Source of the DNA: Pseudomonas duriflava
GTDB lineage: Bacteria > Pseudomonadota > Gammaproteobacteria > Pseudomonadales > Pseudomonadaceae
Assembly (NCBI RefSeq): GCF_007830155.1
Contig: NZ_VLKY01000008.1
Location: 186,001-250,000, forward strand
DNA length: 64,000 bases
Direction: 5' to 3'
Below the pieces are notes generated by a model that made no database searches, was not told the DNA's origin, and was given only the letters and a program-made list of their open reading frames with translations. This document shows positions 1 through 9,405 of this stretch, in pieces. Numbering within the stretch: the first letter of the stretch is position 1; the number at the start of each line of letters is the position of its first letter. Position numbers and translations under genes: made by a program.

Positions 1-1
1 T

Positions 2-1138
2 TATAATTGCGAAGTGGTGACGTTCACAGCCGATTTAGGGCAAGGTGAAGAAGTCGAGCCGGCACGTACTAAAGCCCAAGCGCTGGGCGTAAAAGAAATT
101 TTTATTGAAGATCTGCGAGAAGAGTTTGTACGCGACTTCGTTTATCCCATGTTCCGCGCTAATACCGTTTACGAAGGCGAATACCTACTGGGCACCTCCA
201 TCGCGCGGCCACTGATTGCCAAGCGTCTGATCGAGATTGCTAACGAGACCGGTGCTGATGCGATTTCTCATGGTGCAACCGGGAAGGGTAACGACCAAGT
301 TCGTTTCGAGTTAGGCGCATATGCGCTGAAGCCCGGTGTAAAGGTTATTGCACCGTGGCGTGAATGGGATCTGCTGTCCCGTGAAAAACTCATGGACTAC
401 GCTGAACAGCACAATATTCCGATCGAGCGTCACGGCAAGAAGAAGTCTCCTTATTCAATGGATGCGAATCTTTTGCACATCTCCTATGAGGGTGGTGTGT
501 TGGAAGATACTTGGACTGAGCATGAGGAAGACATGTGGCGTTGGACTACGTCACCTGAGGCAGCGCCGGACCAGCCAACTTATATCGAGCTGACCTACCG
601 TGCCGGCGATATTGTTGCCATTGATGGCAAGAACATGACGCCAGCCCAGGTTCTGGCCGAGCTTAACCGCATTGGTGGCGAGAATGGTATCGGTCGCCTC
701 GATATTGTCGAGAACCGCTATGTAGGGATGAAATCCCGGGGCTGCTACGAAACGCCTGGCGGTACTATCATGCTCAAGGCCCATCGCGCTATCGAGTCCA
801 TTACGTTAGATCGTGAGGTTGCTCACCTGAAGGACGAGTTAATGCCGCGTTACGCCAGCCTGATTTATACCGGTTACTGGTGGAGCCCTGAACGAGTCAT
901 GCTGCAACAGATGATCGACGCGTCCCAGGCTGACGTGAATGGCGTTGTTCGCTTGAAGCTGTACAAGGGCAATGTCATCGTGGTTGGCCGTAAATCTGAA
1001 GACTCGTTGTTTGATGCCAATATAGCAACATTCGAAGAGGATGGCGGAGCTTACAACCAAGCCGATGCGGCAGGGTTCATCAAGCTCAATGCCTTGCGCA
1101 TGCGTATCGCAGCTAATAAAGGGCGTAAGTTATTCTGA
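2..1138 (+). CDS. argG: Argininosuccinate synthase, 5' end outside window
   Basis: ATP-dependent ligase joining citrulline and aspartate to argininosuccinate in cytosolic arginine synthesis. The reading frame is open from base 2 (first residues YNCEVVTF), so the gene starts to the left. About 25-30 N-terminal residues, including the expected nucleotide-binding SGG loop, are missing. The visible 378 residues contain the family signature [13 protein letters not shown] and the conserved [11 protein letters not shown] segment. The gene ends with TGA and is followed 10 bases later by a strong terminator, so it ends its transcription unit. The next gene runs in the opposite direction. The family assignment is secure. 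Confidence 0.97.
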   Translation, partial: YNCEVVTFTADLGQGEEVEPARTKAQALGVKEIFIEDLREEFVRDFVYPMFRANTVYEGEYLLGTSIARPLIAKRLIEIANETGADAISHGATGKGNDQVRFELGAYALKPGVKVIAPWREWDLLSREKLMDYAEQHNIPIERHGKKKSPYSMDANLLHISYEGGVLEDTWTEHEEDMWRWTTSPEAAPDQPTYIELTYRAGDIVAIDGKNMTPAQVLAELNRIGGENGIGRLDIVENRYVGMKSRGCYETPGGTIMLKAHRAIESITLDREVAHLKDELMPRYASLIYTGYWWSPERVMLQQMIDASQADVNGVVRLKLYKGNVIVVGRKSEDSLFDANIATFEEDGGAYNQADAAGFIKLNALRMRIAANKGRKLF

Positions 1139-1148
1139 CGTAGATAAA

Positions 1149-1182
1149 GAAAACCCCGGCGTTGGCCGGGGTTTTCTTTTTT
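1149..1182 (+). terminator. Rho-independent terminator of argG
   Basis: An 11-bp GC-rich stem (arms 1150-1160 and 1165-1175) with a 4-base loop is followed by a T-rich run to 1182. It lies just after the argG stop codon. Confidence 0.92.
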
Positions 1183-1229
1183 ACAGTGAGCGAGCTTTTT
1201 GGCTGTTAATCTCATAAAGCTTTTAAGCT

Positions 1230-1415
1230 TTATTCAAGATCAAAATCAAACTCTGAAATCTGCCGCTTTAGGCGACGCTCTTCGAGCATGTTATCGATCA
1301 AGCGGCGCTTAGTGAGGTTGGTCTTGCTTACGGGAACGTCAGCGGCCGCCTCAGGATCATTGTCGCTTTCTATAAAATCATCATCTATTTCGATATCGCT
1401 TTTATCGGCGGCCAT
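1230..1415 (-). CDS. Small acidic PA3496-family protein (putative envelope integrity)
   Basis: A 61-residue protein with a very acidic N-terminal half (IEIDDDFIESDNDPE) and a basic helical C-terminal half (KRRLIDNMLEERRLKRQ). It has no signal peptide or membrane segment. Size, sequence character and position downstream of nth on the same strand match the small PA3496 family of pseudomonads, annotated as putative envelope integrity proteins. Function is not established. An AGGAG ribosome-binding site lies 8 bases before the ATG. The family match is from memory of the sequence and synteny. Confidence 0.75.
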   Translation of the reverse strand: MAADKSDIEIDDDFIESDNDPEAAADVPVSKTNLTKRRLIDNMLEERRLKRQISEFDFDLE

Positions 1416-1556
1416 GAGTGAACTCCTAGCAGAAGGTTGTCAGGCTTTCACGCAGTTAGAAATGCTGCACAGCCTTTTGGCGCACCTTATAGCGACAAAG
1501 TGTCTGGCCGTAAAAAAGATTTTTTCAATCGATTGGTGCGTTAAAGTGGAGTGGAA

Positions 1557-2195
1557 TCAATAATCCGACGTCTTCGCCTTGTACTCGCATAGATCTTCTA
1601 TTCTGCAACTTCCGCAGCGTGGTTTGCGTGCTTGGCACACGTAACGCCCATGCAGGATTAGCCAGTGGTGAGCGTCCAGTAAATAGTCTTTCGGAACGAC
1701 CTTTAGAAGCTTTTGCTCGACTTCCACGACATTTTTTCCAGGAGCAAGATTGGTACGGTTGCTAACCCGGAAGATGTGAGTATCGACAGCCATGGCTAGT
1801 TGTCGGAAGGCTGTGTTGAGAATAACGTTGGCCGTCTTACGACCGACGCCTGGGAGGGCTTCCAGCGCTTCGCGGGTTTGTGGAACCTCGCCGCCATGGT
1901 GCTCGATGAGACGTCGGCACGTTTCGATGACGTTCTTGGCCTTGGTGTTGTAAAAGTTGATGGTCTTGATGTACTCAGAAAGACCTTCGACACCTAGGGC
2001 ATAAATCGCTTGCGGAGTATTGGCGACTGGAAACAGTTTTGCTGTTGCCTTGTTTACGCCTACATCTGTCGCCTGGGCTGACAGTATCACGGCAATCAGC
2101 AGTTCGAACGGGGTGGTGTAAGACAGCTCGGTAGTAGGTTCAGGATTGTCTTCATGGAGTCGGCGGAATATCTCCAGTCGCTTGGCTGCATTCAT
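1557..2195 (-). CDS. nth: Endonuclease III, DNA glycosylase/AP lyase
   Basis: Base-excision-repair enzyme that removes oxidised pyrimidines and cuts the abasic site. It has 212 residues, the usual length. The helix-hairpin-helix motif LPGVGRKTA carries the catalytic Lys120, and Asp138 sits in VDTHIFR. The C-terminal 4Fe-4S loop has Cys187, 194, 197 and 203 with the standard C-x6-C-x2-C-x5-C spacing. Numbering matches E. coli Nth exactly. It lies just downstream of the rsxB-like gene on the same strand (49 bases apart), as in other pseudomonads where nth follows rnf genes. Confidence 0.97.
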   Translation of the reverse strand: MNAAKRLEIFRRLHEDNPEPTTELSYTTPFELLIAVILSAQATDVGVNKATAKLFPVANTPQAIYALGVEGLSEYIKTINFYNTKAKNVIETCRRLIEHHGGEVPQTREALEALPGVGRKTANVILNTAFRQLAMAVDTHIFRVSNRTNLAPGKNVVEVEQKLLKVVPKDYLLDAHHWLILHGRYVCQARKPRCGSCRIEDLCEYKAKTSDY

Positions 2196-2244
2196 CTCGT
2201 CTGTATCCGATTATCTGAAGAAAGCTTGACGCGGTGATCTGCTC

Positions 2245-3531
2245 TTAGCAGGCAGACTGCTCGGCCAATTGGCGCTCTAGCTCAACCAGACGCGTGCGTG
2301 CCTCATGTAAAGCTTCTGAGGAAGGCGCCTCGTGACGCTCCAAGCGCTTAAACTCTGCCTTCGCATAGGCCAACTGGACCTTTAGTCGACGTGTTTCATC
2401 CTTTAAAAGGCTTCTGGTTGTATGCGTTTGGTGTGAAAGAGGCTCGACAGGAGTTTGTTCTGTTTCGGGAGCCCTTTGCTCCTCTGCCAAGCGGTCTTGT
2501 TCCGCAGTAGCTGGGTCGCAAGCGGCGTCCTCGGTTGATCGCTCTAAAACAGTCAATGCCTTAACGGCTTCTTCAGCAGTTCGTCGTAAGCTATCCAGTT
2601 GCATCTGTTGTTCAACAGAAGGCTCAACGCCGAATGCTTTTTGCGCCTTGTTCAATTGCGCCTTGCTCATAGCCGCCGTTACCTTGGCTCTTCTGAGAGC
2701 TAAGGGGTCTATATCTGGTAAGGGCTTGTTTTCGGTTTCGGCATTGCCTTCTGCCTGTTTTAAAGCCTGTCGTGCGGCTTCGGCTGTCTGGCGTAGAGCT
2801 ACTACTTGTTGTGCCAGTTCTTCCGTTGCATGGAGAGCCAGTTGTTTTTCTGCCTTTTGTAAAGCAACCTGGGTCATGGATGCATTGATCTTCAAGCGTT
2901 TGAGGTCAGCACTGGAATGTTCAACCGCACTTTTTTGCGCCTTGACCCGAGCAATGGCCGCTTGGACCGGATCAAGGGGCGCCGTGTGAGTCGTTTCTAT
3001 CTTGACTCGTGCCAGTCTGGCCTCACGCTCGGCTTGTTTACGCTGTTCATCACGCGAAAGACGAGCTGCTCTGGCCTCATAACGTGCGCGGTAATACACG
3101 GCGCGATGGCGCTTTTCCTGCTGAGAGAGTTCGACAGGCAGTGGCTGCAGGTCAATACAATCGACGGGGCAGGGTGTAATGCAGAGCTCGCATCCGGTGC
3201 ACTCAGCGCTGATAACGGTATGCATCAGCTTGGCTGCTCCGGCAATGGCATCGACAGGGCAGGCCTGGATGCACTTGGTGCAACCGATGCAGTCGGCTTC
3301 ACGAATGTAGGCAACTTGGGCTGGCGTAGGCGGATAGGGCGATTCTAAAGGAGTGGGCTCAACTCCAAGCAGGTCCGCCAGCTCATGGATGGTCTCCTGC
3401 CCGCCAGGAGGACACTTGTTGATGGCCTCGCCTGATGCTATGCCGGTGGCATAAGGCAGGCAGCCGGGATGGCCGCATTTGCCGCATTGTGTTTGAGGCA
3501 ATAAGGCATCGATGGCTTGTATGAGACTCAT
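2245..3531 (-). CDS. rsxB: RnfB/RsxB-like ferredoxin with long coiled-coil tail, no membrane anchor
   Basis: Homologous to the B subunit of the Rnf/Rsx electron-transport complex. From the ATG at 3531 (GGGAAG upstream) it has 428 residues. Cys16, 19, 24 and 40 form the N-terminal Fe-S site. Two classic 4Fe-4S motifs follow (Cys81/84/87/91 and Cys111/114/117/121). Residues from about 135 on are an extension rich in Ala, Lys, Glu and Gln. It has repeated blocks ([29 protein letters not shown]) that resemble the C-terminal repeats of RnfC and are predicted helical. The N-terminal membrane helix of E. coli RsxB is absent. No other rnf gene is in the window, so the protein may be a stand-alone soluble electron carrier. 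The frame stays open 50 codons further upstream, but that part does not resemble the family. Confidence 0.85.
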   Translation of the reverse strand: MSLIQAIDALLPQTQCGKCGHPGCLPYATGIASGEAINKCPPGGQETIHELADLLGVEPTPLESPYPPTPAQVAYIREADCIGCTKCIQACPVDAIAGAAKLMHTVISAECTGCELCITPCPVDCIDLQPLPVELSQQEKRHRAVYYRARYEARAARLSRDEQRKQAEREARLARVKIETTHTAPLDPVQAAIARVKAQKSAVEHSSADLKRLKINASMTQVALQKAEKQLALHATEELAQQVVALRQTAEAARQALKQAEGNAETENKPLPDIDPLALRRAKVTAAMSKAQLNKAQKAFGVEPSVEQQMQLDSLRRTAEEAVKALTVLERSTEDAACDPATAEQDRLAEEQRAPETEQTPVEPLSHQTHTTRSLLKDETRRLKVQLAYAKAEFKRLERHEAPSSEALHEARTRLVELERQLAEQSAC

Positions 3532-3726
3532 GAGTACTTCCCGCATTGCCAGCAAAGAAAGAAAACCCAGGGGGCCTGCACGAAGTCGCAGGCAGTGGGA
3601 AACGCTGTCATTGCAATTAGAATTGATAGTCGAACAGATCCTTATTATCCGGGATAAGGTTGTTCGAGAACAACCTGCCACCTAGGGCGGCAGGGGTTCT
3701 ATAGAGGGATAGAGATGAATGGTTCC

Positions 3727-3756
3727 AGTAGCCGTCCCTATTTAGGAACGGCTACT
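3727..3756. terminator. Inverted repeat after metG, possible terminator
   Basis: Nine-bp arms 3727-3735 and 3748-3756 flank a 12-base loop, 18 bases beyond the metG stop codon. No T-run follows on the minus strand, so intrinsic termination is uncertain. Confidence 0.4.
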
Positions 3757-3773
3757 TATGCAAGCTGGATAGC

Positions 3774-5822
3774 TTACTTGACGCGTTGCCCGGGAATAGC
3801 ACCTGAATCAGGGCTGAGCAGATAGATTTCCTGGCCGCCAGGGCCTGCTGCCAGAACCATGCCTTCCGATACGCCGAAGCGCATCTTGCGAGGCGCTAAA
3901 TTGGCAACGTACAAGGTCAGGCGCCCTTCGAGGCTGGCTGGGTCATAAGCGCTCTTGATGCCAGAGAAGACATTGCGTAACTCATCCCCAATATCCAAAG
4001 TCAATTGGAGCAGCTTGTCGGCACCGGCTACTGCTTCAGCTTTGACGATACGGGCTATCCGGAGGTCTACGGCTGAAAAAGTTTCAAAGTCGATCGTTTC
4101 TGCCACTGGTTCTTTGGTCAGCTCACCATTATTCGAGTGCTGAGGTTCTGTCGTGCTGGCAGCCGCCAAGTCTTCTTTTGAGGCTTCAATCATGGTTTCA
4201 ATCTTGCTGGCTTCAATCCGCGTCATGAGCGGAGTGAATGGGTTGAGTCGATGGTTGGCCAATGGCGTAAGAAGGTCTTCCCAGCGCAACGGCGTCACGT
4301 TCAAGAAACGCTCGGCGGCTGTTGCCAGGTTGGGTAGGACCGGCTTGAGGAAAATCACTAGCTGGCGGAAAAGGTTGATGCCCAAGGCGCAAACGGCCTG
4401 TACCTCGTCCTGCTTGCCCTCTTGCTTGGCAAGTGCCCAGGGTGCTTTTTCTGCAATCCAGGCATTGGCCTGGTCAGCCAGCGCCATGATCTCACGCATG
4501 GCCCTGGCGAAGTCTCGATTTTCATAGGCATCAGCAATCGAGGGGGATGCTCGTTGGAAACTCTCCCATAATTCAGGAGCCGGATTGGCATCAATCAATA
4601 GGCCATCGTTGCCTTTATGGATAAACCCGGCGCAACGGCTGGCAATATTGACGACCTTACCTACGAGATCCGAATTGACTTTTTGGATGAAGTCTTCGAG
4701 GTTCAGATCCAGATCGTCTACACCCCGGCCCAGCTTGGCGGCATAGTAATAACGCAGGTACTCCGGTGAGAAATGATCCAGATATGTACGCGCCTTGACA
4801 AAGGTGCCGCGCGATTTAGACATCTTCTGACCATTTACAGTCAGGTAGCCATGCACGTTCAGGGCAGTCGGCTTGCGGTAGCCGGCACCTTCCAGCATGG
4901 CTGGCCAGAACAGGGCATGGAAGTTGACGATATCCTTTCCGATAAAGTGATATAGCTCGGCAGTAGAGTCTTTGCCCCAGAAAGCTTCGAACTCCAGGCC
5001 CAGTTCCGGCTGATTGGTAATCAGGTTCTGGAAGCTGGCCATGTAGCCGATTGGGGCGTCCAGCCAGACGTAGAAGTATTTGCCTGGCGCATCGGGAATT
5101 TCAAAGCCAAAGTAAGGGGCATCACGGCTGATATCCCACTCTTGCAAACCTGCATCGAGCCATTCAGCGATCTTGTTAGCGACCGACTCCTGAAGCGCGC
5201 CGCTGCGCGTCCAGGTTTTCAGCATGGCATCGAACTCAGGTAGTTTGAAGAAAAAGTGCTGTGATTCTTTGAGAACGGGTGTTGCCCCGGAAATAGCCGA
5301 CTTTGGATCGATCAAGTCGGTCGGATCATAGGTGGCACCGCATTTCTCACAATTATCGCCGTACTGGTCCGCTGTACCGCATTTCGGACAGGTGCCCTTG
5401 ATAAAGCGATCGGCCAGGAACATTTGCTTGTCCGGGTCGAAATACTGGGTAATGGCCCGTGTAGCAATGTGACCAGCATCGCGCAGCTTGGTATAAATCA
5501 GGCTAGCGAGCGCACGGTTTTCTTCCGAATGAGTCGAATAGTAATTATCGAACTCCACCAGAAAGTCCGCAAAGTCAGCCATATGCTCAGCACGCACGGC
5601 ATCGATAAGTTGCTGCGGCGTAATGTTTTCACGTTCGGCACGCAACATGATGGCCGAGCCGTGAGCATCGTCGGCGCAGACATAGATGCATTGGTTGCCC
5701 CGTAACTTTTGGAAGCGCACCCAGATATCGGTCTGGATATATTCCAGCATGTGACCCAGGTGAATCGAACCGTTGGCATAGGGGAGGGCGCTAGTGACTA
5801 GAATCTTCCGGGACTCGGACAT
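3774..5822 (-). CDS. metG: Methionine--tRNA ligase
   Basis: Charges tRNA-Met in the cytosol. From the ATG at 5822 it has 682 residues, close to the usual size of the long dimeric form. A TTG three codons upstream is a less likely start. The class-I signature HLGH is at residues 21-24, and KMSKS lies near residue 335. A zinc knuckle of the CPKCG...CEKCG type is at about 140-160. The C-terminal 100 residues are the tRNA-binding/dimerisation domain ([11 protein letters not shown]). It diverges from apbC with a 166-base shared promoter region and is followed by rsxB on the same strand. Confidence 0.97.
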   Translation of the reverse strand: MSESRKILVTSALPYANGSIHLGHMLEYIQTDIWVRFQKLRGNQCIYVCADDAHGSAIMLRAERENITPQQLIDAVRAEHMADFADFLVEFDNYYSTHSEENRALASLIYTKLRDAGHIATRAITQYFDPDKQMFLADRFIKGTCPKCGTADQYGDNCEKCGATYDPTDLIDPKSAISGATPVLKESQHFFFKLPEFDAMLKTWTRSGALQESVANKIAEWLDAGLQEWDISRDAPYFGFEIPDAPGKYFYVWLDAPIGYMASFQNLITNQPELGLEFEAFWGKDSTAELYHFIGKDIVNFHALFWPAMLEGAGYRKPTALNVHGYLTVNGQKMSKSRGTFVKARTYLDHFSPEYLRYYYAAKLGRGVDDLDLNLEDFIQKVNSDLVGKVVNIASRCAGFIHKGNDGLLIDANPAPELWESFQRASPSIADAYENRDFARAMREIMALADQANAWIAEKAPWALAKQEGKQDEVQAVCALGINLFRQLVIFLKPVLPNLATAAERFLNVTPLRWEDLLTPLANHRLNPFTPLMTRIEASKIETMIEASKEDLAAASTTEPQHSNNGELTKEPVAETIDFETFSAVDLRIARIVKAEAVAGADKLLQLTLDIGDELRNVFSGIKSAYDPASLEGRLTLYVANLAPRKMRFGVSEGMVLAAGPGGQEIYLLSPDSGAIPGQRVK

Positions 5823-5988
5823 AGTGCTCAACTGTCAATTAAGGCAAAGGTAAGTAAGACACTATAAAGCTCAAGCCGGTTTTTTTCACGTCCGGTCCAA
5901 AGTCTGACTAGACTAGCCGGGTAGGTTTTATCCGATTCGCCCGGTAGCATAGTCATCACGATTCTCCGTATCATTGTTTGGAGCTGTT

Positions 5989-7083
5989 ATGAGCGCGATC
6001 ACCCGCGAAGCGGTAGAAGCTACCCTGCGCCAGTACACCGATCCCTATCTTAATCAGGACTTGCTGAGCGCGGGTTGCATGAGCAACCTCATCATCAACG
6101 ACGGGCAGGTCACGGTGCAGTTCGAGTTGGGTTACGCTGCCGGCCTGTTCAAGAACGGCATGGCTCAGGTTCTCAAGACCTCTCTGGAAAATATGCCGGG
6201 CGTTGCGCAAGCCGTGGTGCAGATCAACTGCGTCATCAAGCCGCATGCCGCTCAGCCGCAGGTTGAGGCGATGACTAACGTCAAGAACGTCATTGCAGTT
6301 GCCTCTGGCAAAGGTGGGGTCGGCAAATCAACCACAGCGGCCAACCTGGCCCTGGCTTTGGCGCGCGAAGGCGCACGGGTTGGTATTCTGGATGCGGACA
6401 TTTATGGTCCAAGCCAGGGCATTATGTTTGGCCTGCCTGAAGGCACGCGTCCCAAGATCAAGGACGAGAAATGGTTTATTCCACTTGAGGCTCATGGCGT
6501 TGAAGTCATGTCCATGGCTTTCCTGACGGATGAGCGCACCCCTGTCGTCTGGCGGGGGCCGATGGTATCTGGTGCTCTCCTGCAATTGATAACTCAAACC
6601 GCTTGGAACAACCTTGATTATTTAGTTATCGACATGCCGCCCGGTACGGGTGACATCCAACTGACGCTGGCACAAAAGGTTCCGGTGGCCGGCTCGGTTA
6701 TCGTGACCACTCCGCAAGACCTTGCCTTACTTGATGCTAAAAAAGGCGTCGAGATGTTCCGTAAGGTAAATATTCCGGTTTTAGGTGTTGTGGAAAACAT
6801 GGCCGTGCATATTTGTTCGAATTGCGGCCATGCCGAGCATCTGTTTGGTGCAGGCGGCGGCGAAAAGTTGGCGAGCCAGTACGGAGTTGATCTACTGGCT
6901 TCGTTACCATTATCCATGGTAATCCGCGAGCAGGCCGACCAGGGCCGTCCTACAGTGATTGCCGATCCAGACAGCCAAATCGCTATGATCTATCAAGATA
7001 TGGCGCGCCATGTAGGTGCTCGAATTGCTTTAAGTGGCAAGAAAGCTGCTGTAATGCCTACCATCACGGTTTCCGACGACTGA
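5989..7083 (+). CDS. apbC: Iron-sulfur cluster carrier protein ApbC (Mrp/NBP35 family)
   Basis: P-loop ATPase that holds and transfers Fe-S clusters to apoproteins in the cytosol. It has 364 residues from the ATG at 5989, which has TTGGAG 5 bases upstream. A TTG five codons earlier is not needed. An N-terminal MIP18-type domain (about 1-85) is followed by the deviant Walker A motif GKGGVGKST at about 108-116. The switch region DMPPGTGD and the cluster-binding CSNC motif near 280 are also present. The gene is monocistronic, with a terminator 23 bases after the stop codon. The neighbourhood with metG is typical of proteobacteria. Confidence 0.95.
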   Translation: MSAITREAVEATLRQYTDPYLNQDLLSAGCMSNLIINDGQVTVQFELGYAAGLFKNGMAQVLKTSLENMPGVAQAVVQINCVIKPHAAQPQVEAMTNVKNVIAVASGKGGVGKSTTAANLALALAREGARVGILDADIYGPSQGIMFGLPEGTRPKIKDEKWFIPLEAHGVEVMSMAFLTDERTPVVWRGPMVSGALLQLITQTAWNNLDYLVIDMPPGTGDIQLTLAQKVPVAGSVIVTTPQDLALLDAKKGVEMFRKVNIPVLGVVENMAVHICSNCGHAEHLFGAGGGEKLASQYGVDLLASLPLSMVIREQADQGRPTVIADPDSQIAMIYQDMARHVGARIALSGKKAAVMPTITVSDD

Positions 7084-7105
7084 GTCGGTAATTTGCATAG
7101 TGAAG

Positions 7106-7139
7106 GGCCTGTCAGCAGATTAATGACAGGCCTGTTTTT
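7106..7139 (+). terminator. Rho-independent terminator of apbC
   Basis: A 9-bp stem (7106-7114 with 7124-7132) is followed by TGTTTTT, 23 bases after the apbC stop codon. Confidence 0.85.
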
Positions 7140-7174
7140 GGTAAGACAGGACAAATGGCTTATGCCAAAGGTCC

Positions 7175-7202
7175 TTGAACACGCCAGACCGACCGGTAAA
7201 AT
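7175..7202 (+). promoter_or_regulatory. Predicted sigma-70 promoter of dcd
   Basis: TTGAAC (7175-7180) and TAAAAT (7197-7202) are separated by 16 bases, about 40 bases before the dcd ATG. Assigned by consensus match only. Confidence 0.5.
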
Positions 7203-7241
7203 GCACGGTCAATTTTTCGCACCACACAGGTATTACCCGCC

Positions 7242-7808
7242 ATGAGTATCAAGTCAGATAAATGGATTCGCCGCATGGCGCAGGAGCACGGCATGATCGA
7301 GCCGTTCGTGGAGCGCCAGGTGCGTGGCGAAGGTGCTGATCGGCTGATCTCCTATGGCGTTTCCAGCTATGGTTACGATGTGCGTTGCGCTGATGAATTC
7401 AAGGTCTTTACCAATATTCATTCAGCAACGGTCGATCCTAAGAATTTCGATGAAAAAAGTTTCGTGGATATCAAGGGTGATGTTTGCATCATTCCGCCAA
7501 ACTCGTTCGCCCTGGCGCGAACGGTAGAGTACTTTCGCATTCCACGTAATGTGCTGACTATCTGTTTGGGTAAGAGTACTTATGCCCGCTGCGGTATTAT
7601 CGTCAATGTCACGCCGCTCGAACCTGAGTGGGAAGGGCACGTCACCTTGGAGTTTTCCAATACAACGACATTGCCAGCCAAAATCTATGCGAACGAAGGC
7701 GTTGCCCAAATGCTTTTCCTCGAGTCCGATGAAGAGTGTGAGGTGTCCTATAAAGATCGTGGTGGTAAATACCAAGGCCAGCGTGGCGTGACCTTGCCAA
7801 AGGCCTGA
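7242..7808 (+). CDS. dcd: dCTP deaminase
   Basis: Deaminates dCTP to dUTP, feeding dTMP synthesis. It has 188 residues, the family's normal length. Visible signatures are the [13 protein letters not shown] segment near the N terminus, the conserved GKSTYARCG block, and [12 protein letters not shown], which carries the catalytic glutamate. The ribosome-binding site before the ATG is weak. The gene has its own predicted promoter and a strong terminator, so it is transcribed alone. Position after apbC/metG agrees with Pseudomonas gene order. Confidence 0.97.
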   Translation: MSIKSDKWIRRMAQEHGMIEPFVERQVRGEGADRLISYGVSSYGYDVRCADEFKVFTNIHSATVDPKNFDEKSFVDIKGDVCIIPPNSFALARTVEYFRIPRNVLTICLGKSTYARCGIIVNVTPLEPEWEGHVTLEFSNTTTLPAKIYANEGVAQMLFLESDEECEVSYKDRGGKYQGQRGVTLPKA

Positions 7809-7823
7809 TAGCTAGGATTATTG

Positions 7824-7853
7824 AAAAAGCCGGACGTGTTCCGGCTTTTTTCT
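7824..7853 (+). terminator. Rho-independent terminator of dcd
   Basis: A 10-bp stem (7824-7833 with 7841-7850) ending in a T-run, 16 bases after the dcd stop codon. Confidence 0.92.
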
Positions 7854-7977
7854 GCTTATTGCCTTGACTGCTGGGGCTGACCGACGAAGCGTTTGAATTC
7901 AGTTCTCCAGAAGCGTTCTCACCATAACAAGCGCTGACTTGCGAAAACACTGGCAATCATTGGCAGAGGTCGAGAAC

Positions 7978-8223
7978 GTGAATGAACTGATTGAATCACA
8001 ACGTAGCCTGCACTACTCAGAATATGGGGTTAGTGCCGGGGTCTCAGATAATCCAATGGTTAACGATACTGGCGCACCGGATGATCCAGGGCCGGGCCAG
8101 CCTGCCGGGCCCGGTGTTACCTCTGAACCGAGTTTCCCCGATGCGCCAGGGACTCCAACCCAGCCAGGGGAAGTGGGGACCCCGCCGCAGGGAGACGAAC
8201 CACCCCCCATGCCCGGATCCTAA
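7978..8223 (+). CDS. Hypothetical Pro/Gly-rich small protein
   Basis: An open frame that from a GTG at 7978 (AGAGG 8 bases upstream) would give 81 residues. The first 25 residues are ordinary in composition. The rest is a proline/glycine/aspartate-rich low-complexity tail with PG repeats (DDPGPGQPAGPG, PGTPTQPGE) ending MPGS. No signal peptide, transmembrane segment or known domain is visible. An upstream TTG at 7939 and an internal ATG at 8056 are alternative starts. Short Pro-rich tails of this kind occur in small pseudomonad proteins, but I do not recognise a named family. It could also be a chance frame. Confidence 0.4.
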   Translation: MNELIESQRSLHYSEYGVSAGVSDNPMVNDTGAPDDPGPGQPAGPGVTSEPSFPDAPGTPTQPGEVGTPPQGDEPPPMPGS

Positions 8224-8402
8224 GCCTTTCTAGGGCAGCTGGGGCTTTATGGCCAAGGAAGAGCGAAATTGTGGTTATTAATGCCGTAGCGATCTGCTTA
8301 TGAATAACCAACTGAGCCGTTCTTTGGCCATTTCATCGTCAGGCTTCAAGCATTACTGGAAATGGCCGATACCCAGGAAACGATAATCTTGGGAGAGCCT
8401 GC

Positions 8403-9332
8403 ATGGCCAGCCTTCTCGACTCGGTCGACCAGCGTACGCAGCTGGTAGGCGAGAACCGTCTGGAAATTTTGATGTTTCGTCTGTCTAGTCGACAGATATT
8501 CGCTATTAACGTCTTCAAGGTGCAGGAGGTGCTCCATCTGCCCAAGTTGACGCTCATGCCCAAGCGCCATCCAGTCGTCTGTGGTGTTATCCATTTGCGG
8601 GGACAGACTCTGCCCGTTATTGATTTGGCTTGTGCCATTGGTATGCGCCCCATTGTTCCCGATGCGAACAGTACGATTATCGTCACCGAGTACAACCGAA
8701 CAGTACAGGCGTTCCTGGTAGGTGGCGTTGATCGTATCGTCAACCTGAACTGGGATACGATCCAGCCGCCGCCCGGCGGGGCTGGTCGCCAGCATTATCT
8801 GACTGCTATTACCAAGGTTGATGACAAGCTGGTCGAAGTCATTGATGTCGAAAAAGTCTTGGCGGAAATTGTGCCGTACAACGTGCGTGTGTCCCGTGAG
8901 CGGCTCGATGATCCGGTGTTGGCCAGGGCTCGAGGGCGTGAAGTTTTACTGGTCGATGACTCCAGTACGGCCCTTAACCAACTACGCGATACCTTGATTC
9001 AGCTTGATTTAAGTTTCCATGTGGCTACTGATGGGCTCAAGGCGTTGCAAAAGCTGAAGGCTTGGTCACAGGAAGGAATTGACGTCACCGAAAAGCTGCT
9101 GATGGTAATTACCGATGCAGAAATGCCCGAGATGGACGGATATAGGCTGACCACCGAAATTCGTCAGGATCCTGCTTTGCGTGATTTGTATGTGGTGTTG
9201 CACACCTCTTTGTCTGGAAGCTTCAACGAAGCAATGGTGAAAAAGGTAGGCTGTAACGCATTTCTGTCAAAGTTTCAGCCGGATCTGCTCGTGGATGCTG
9301 TACGCGCCCGCTTAGCTGCTCTCGAGCAATAA
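8403..9332 (+). CDS. cheV: Chemotaxis coupling protein CheV (CheW-receiver fusion), copy 1
   Basis: Couples chemoreceptors to the CheA kinase and tunes signalling by phosphorylation. It has 309 residues. The CheW-like domain is at about 15-165 (INVFKVQEVLHLP, CGVIHLRGQTLPVIDL). The receiver domain at about 180-305 has the acidic pair in LLVDDS, the phospho-acceptor Asp in ITDAEMPEMDGY and a late Lys in FLSKF. GGGAGAG lies before the ATG. It stands alone, without other che genes nearby. A second cheV at 54.8 kb is clearly related, which points to paralogues with separate receptors or timing. Confidence 0.93.
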   Translation: MASLLDSVDQRTQLVGENRLEILMFRLSSRQIFAINVFKVQEVLHLPKLTLMPKRHPVVCGVIHLRGQTLPVIDLACAIGMRPIVPDANSTIIVTEYNRTVQAFLVGGVDRIVNLNWDTIQPPPGGAGRQHYLTAITKVDDKLVEVIDVEKVLAEIVPYNVRVSRERLDDPVLARARGREVLLVDDSSTALNQLRDTLIQLDLSFHVATDGLKALQKLKAWSQEGIDVTEKLLMVITDAEMPEMDGYRLTTEIRQDPALRDLYVVLHTSLSGSFNEAMVKKVGCNAFLSKFQPDLLVDAVRARLAALEQ

Positions 9333-9372
9333 ACTCTTACATCTGCACAAAAGGATTGATATTCCCTAGACT

Positions 9373-9403
9373 CACGGCTTCACTTGCTCGACAGGAAGCC
9401 GTG
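9373..9403 (+). promoter_or_regulatory. Hairpin covering the ribosome-binding site of the MOSC gene
   Basis: Perfect 9-bp arms (9373-9381 and 9395-9403) flank a 13-base loop and end two bases before the ATG at 9406. The only ribosome-binding site, AGGAAG at 9393-9398, lies largely in the 3' arm, so the folded form would hide it. The structure is seen directly. A regulatory role is inferred. Confidence 0.5.
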
Positions 9404-9405
9404 CC

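Noticed and set aside
1215-1232. Palindrome TAAAGCTT/AAGCTTTA at the end of the PA3496-type gene as a terminator
   Set aside because: The loop has only two bases and the stem is AT-rich, so it is a poor terminator; it may be a chance feature of the coding end.
2648-2989. Plus-strand frames over the rsxB tail
   Set aside because: They are shadows of the repetitive Ala/Lys-rich coding sequence on the other strand.
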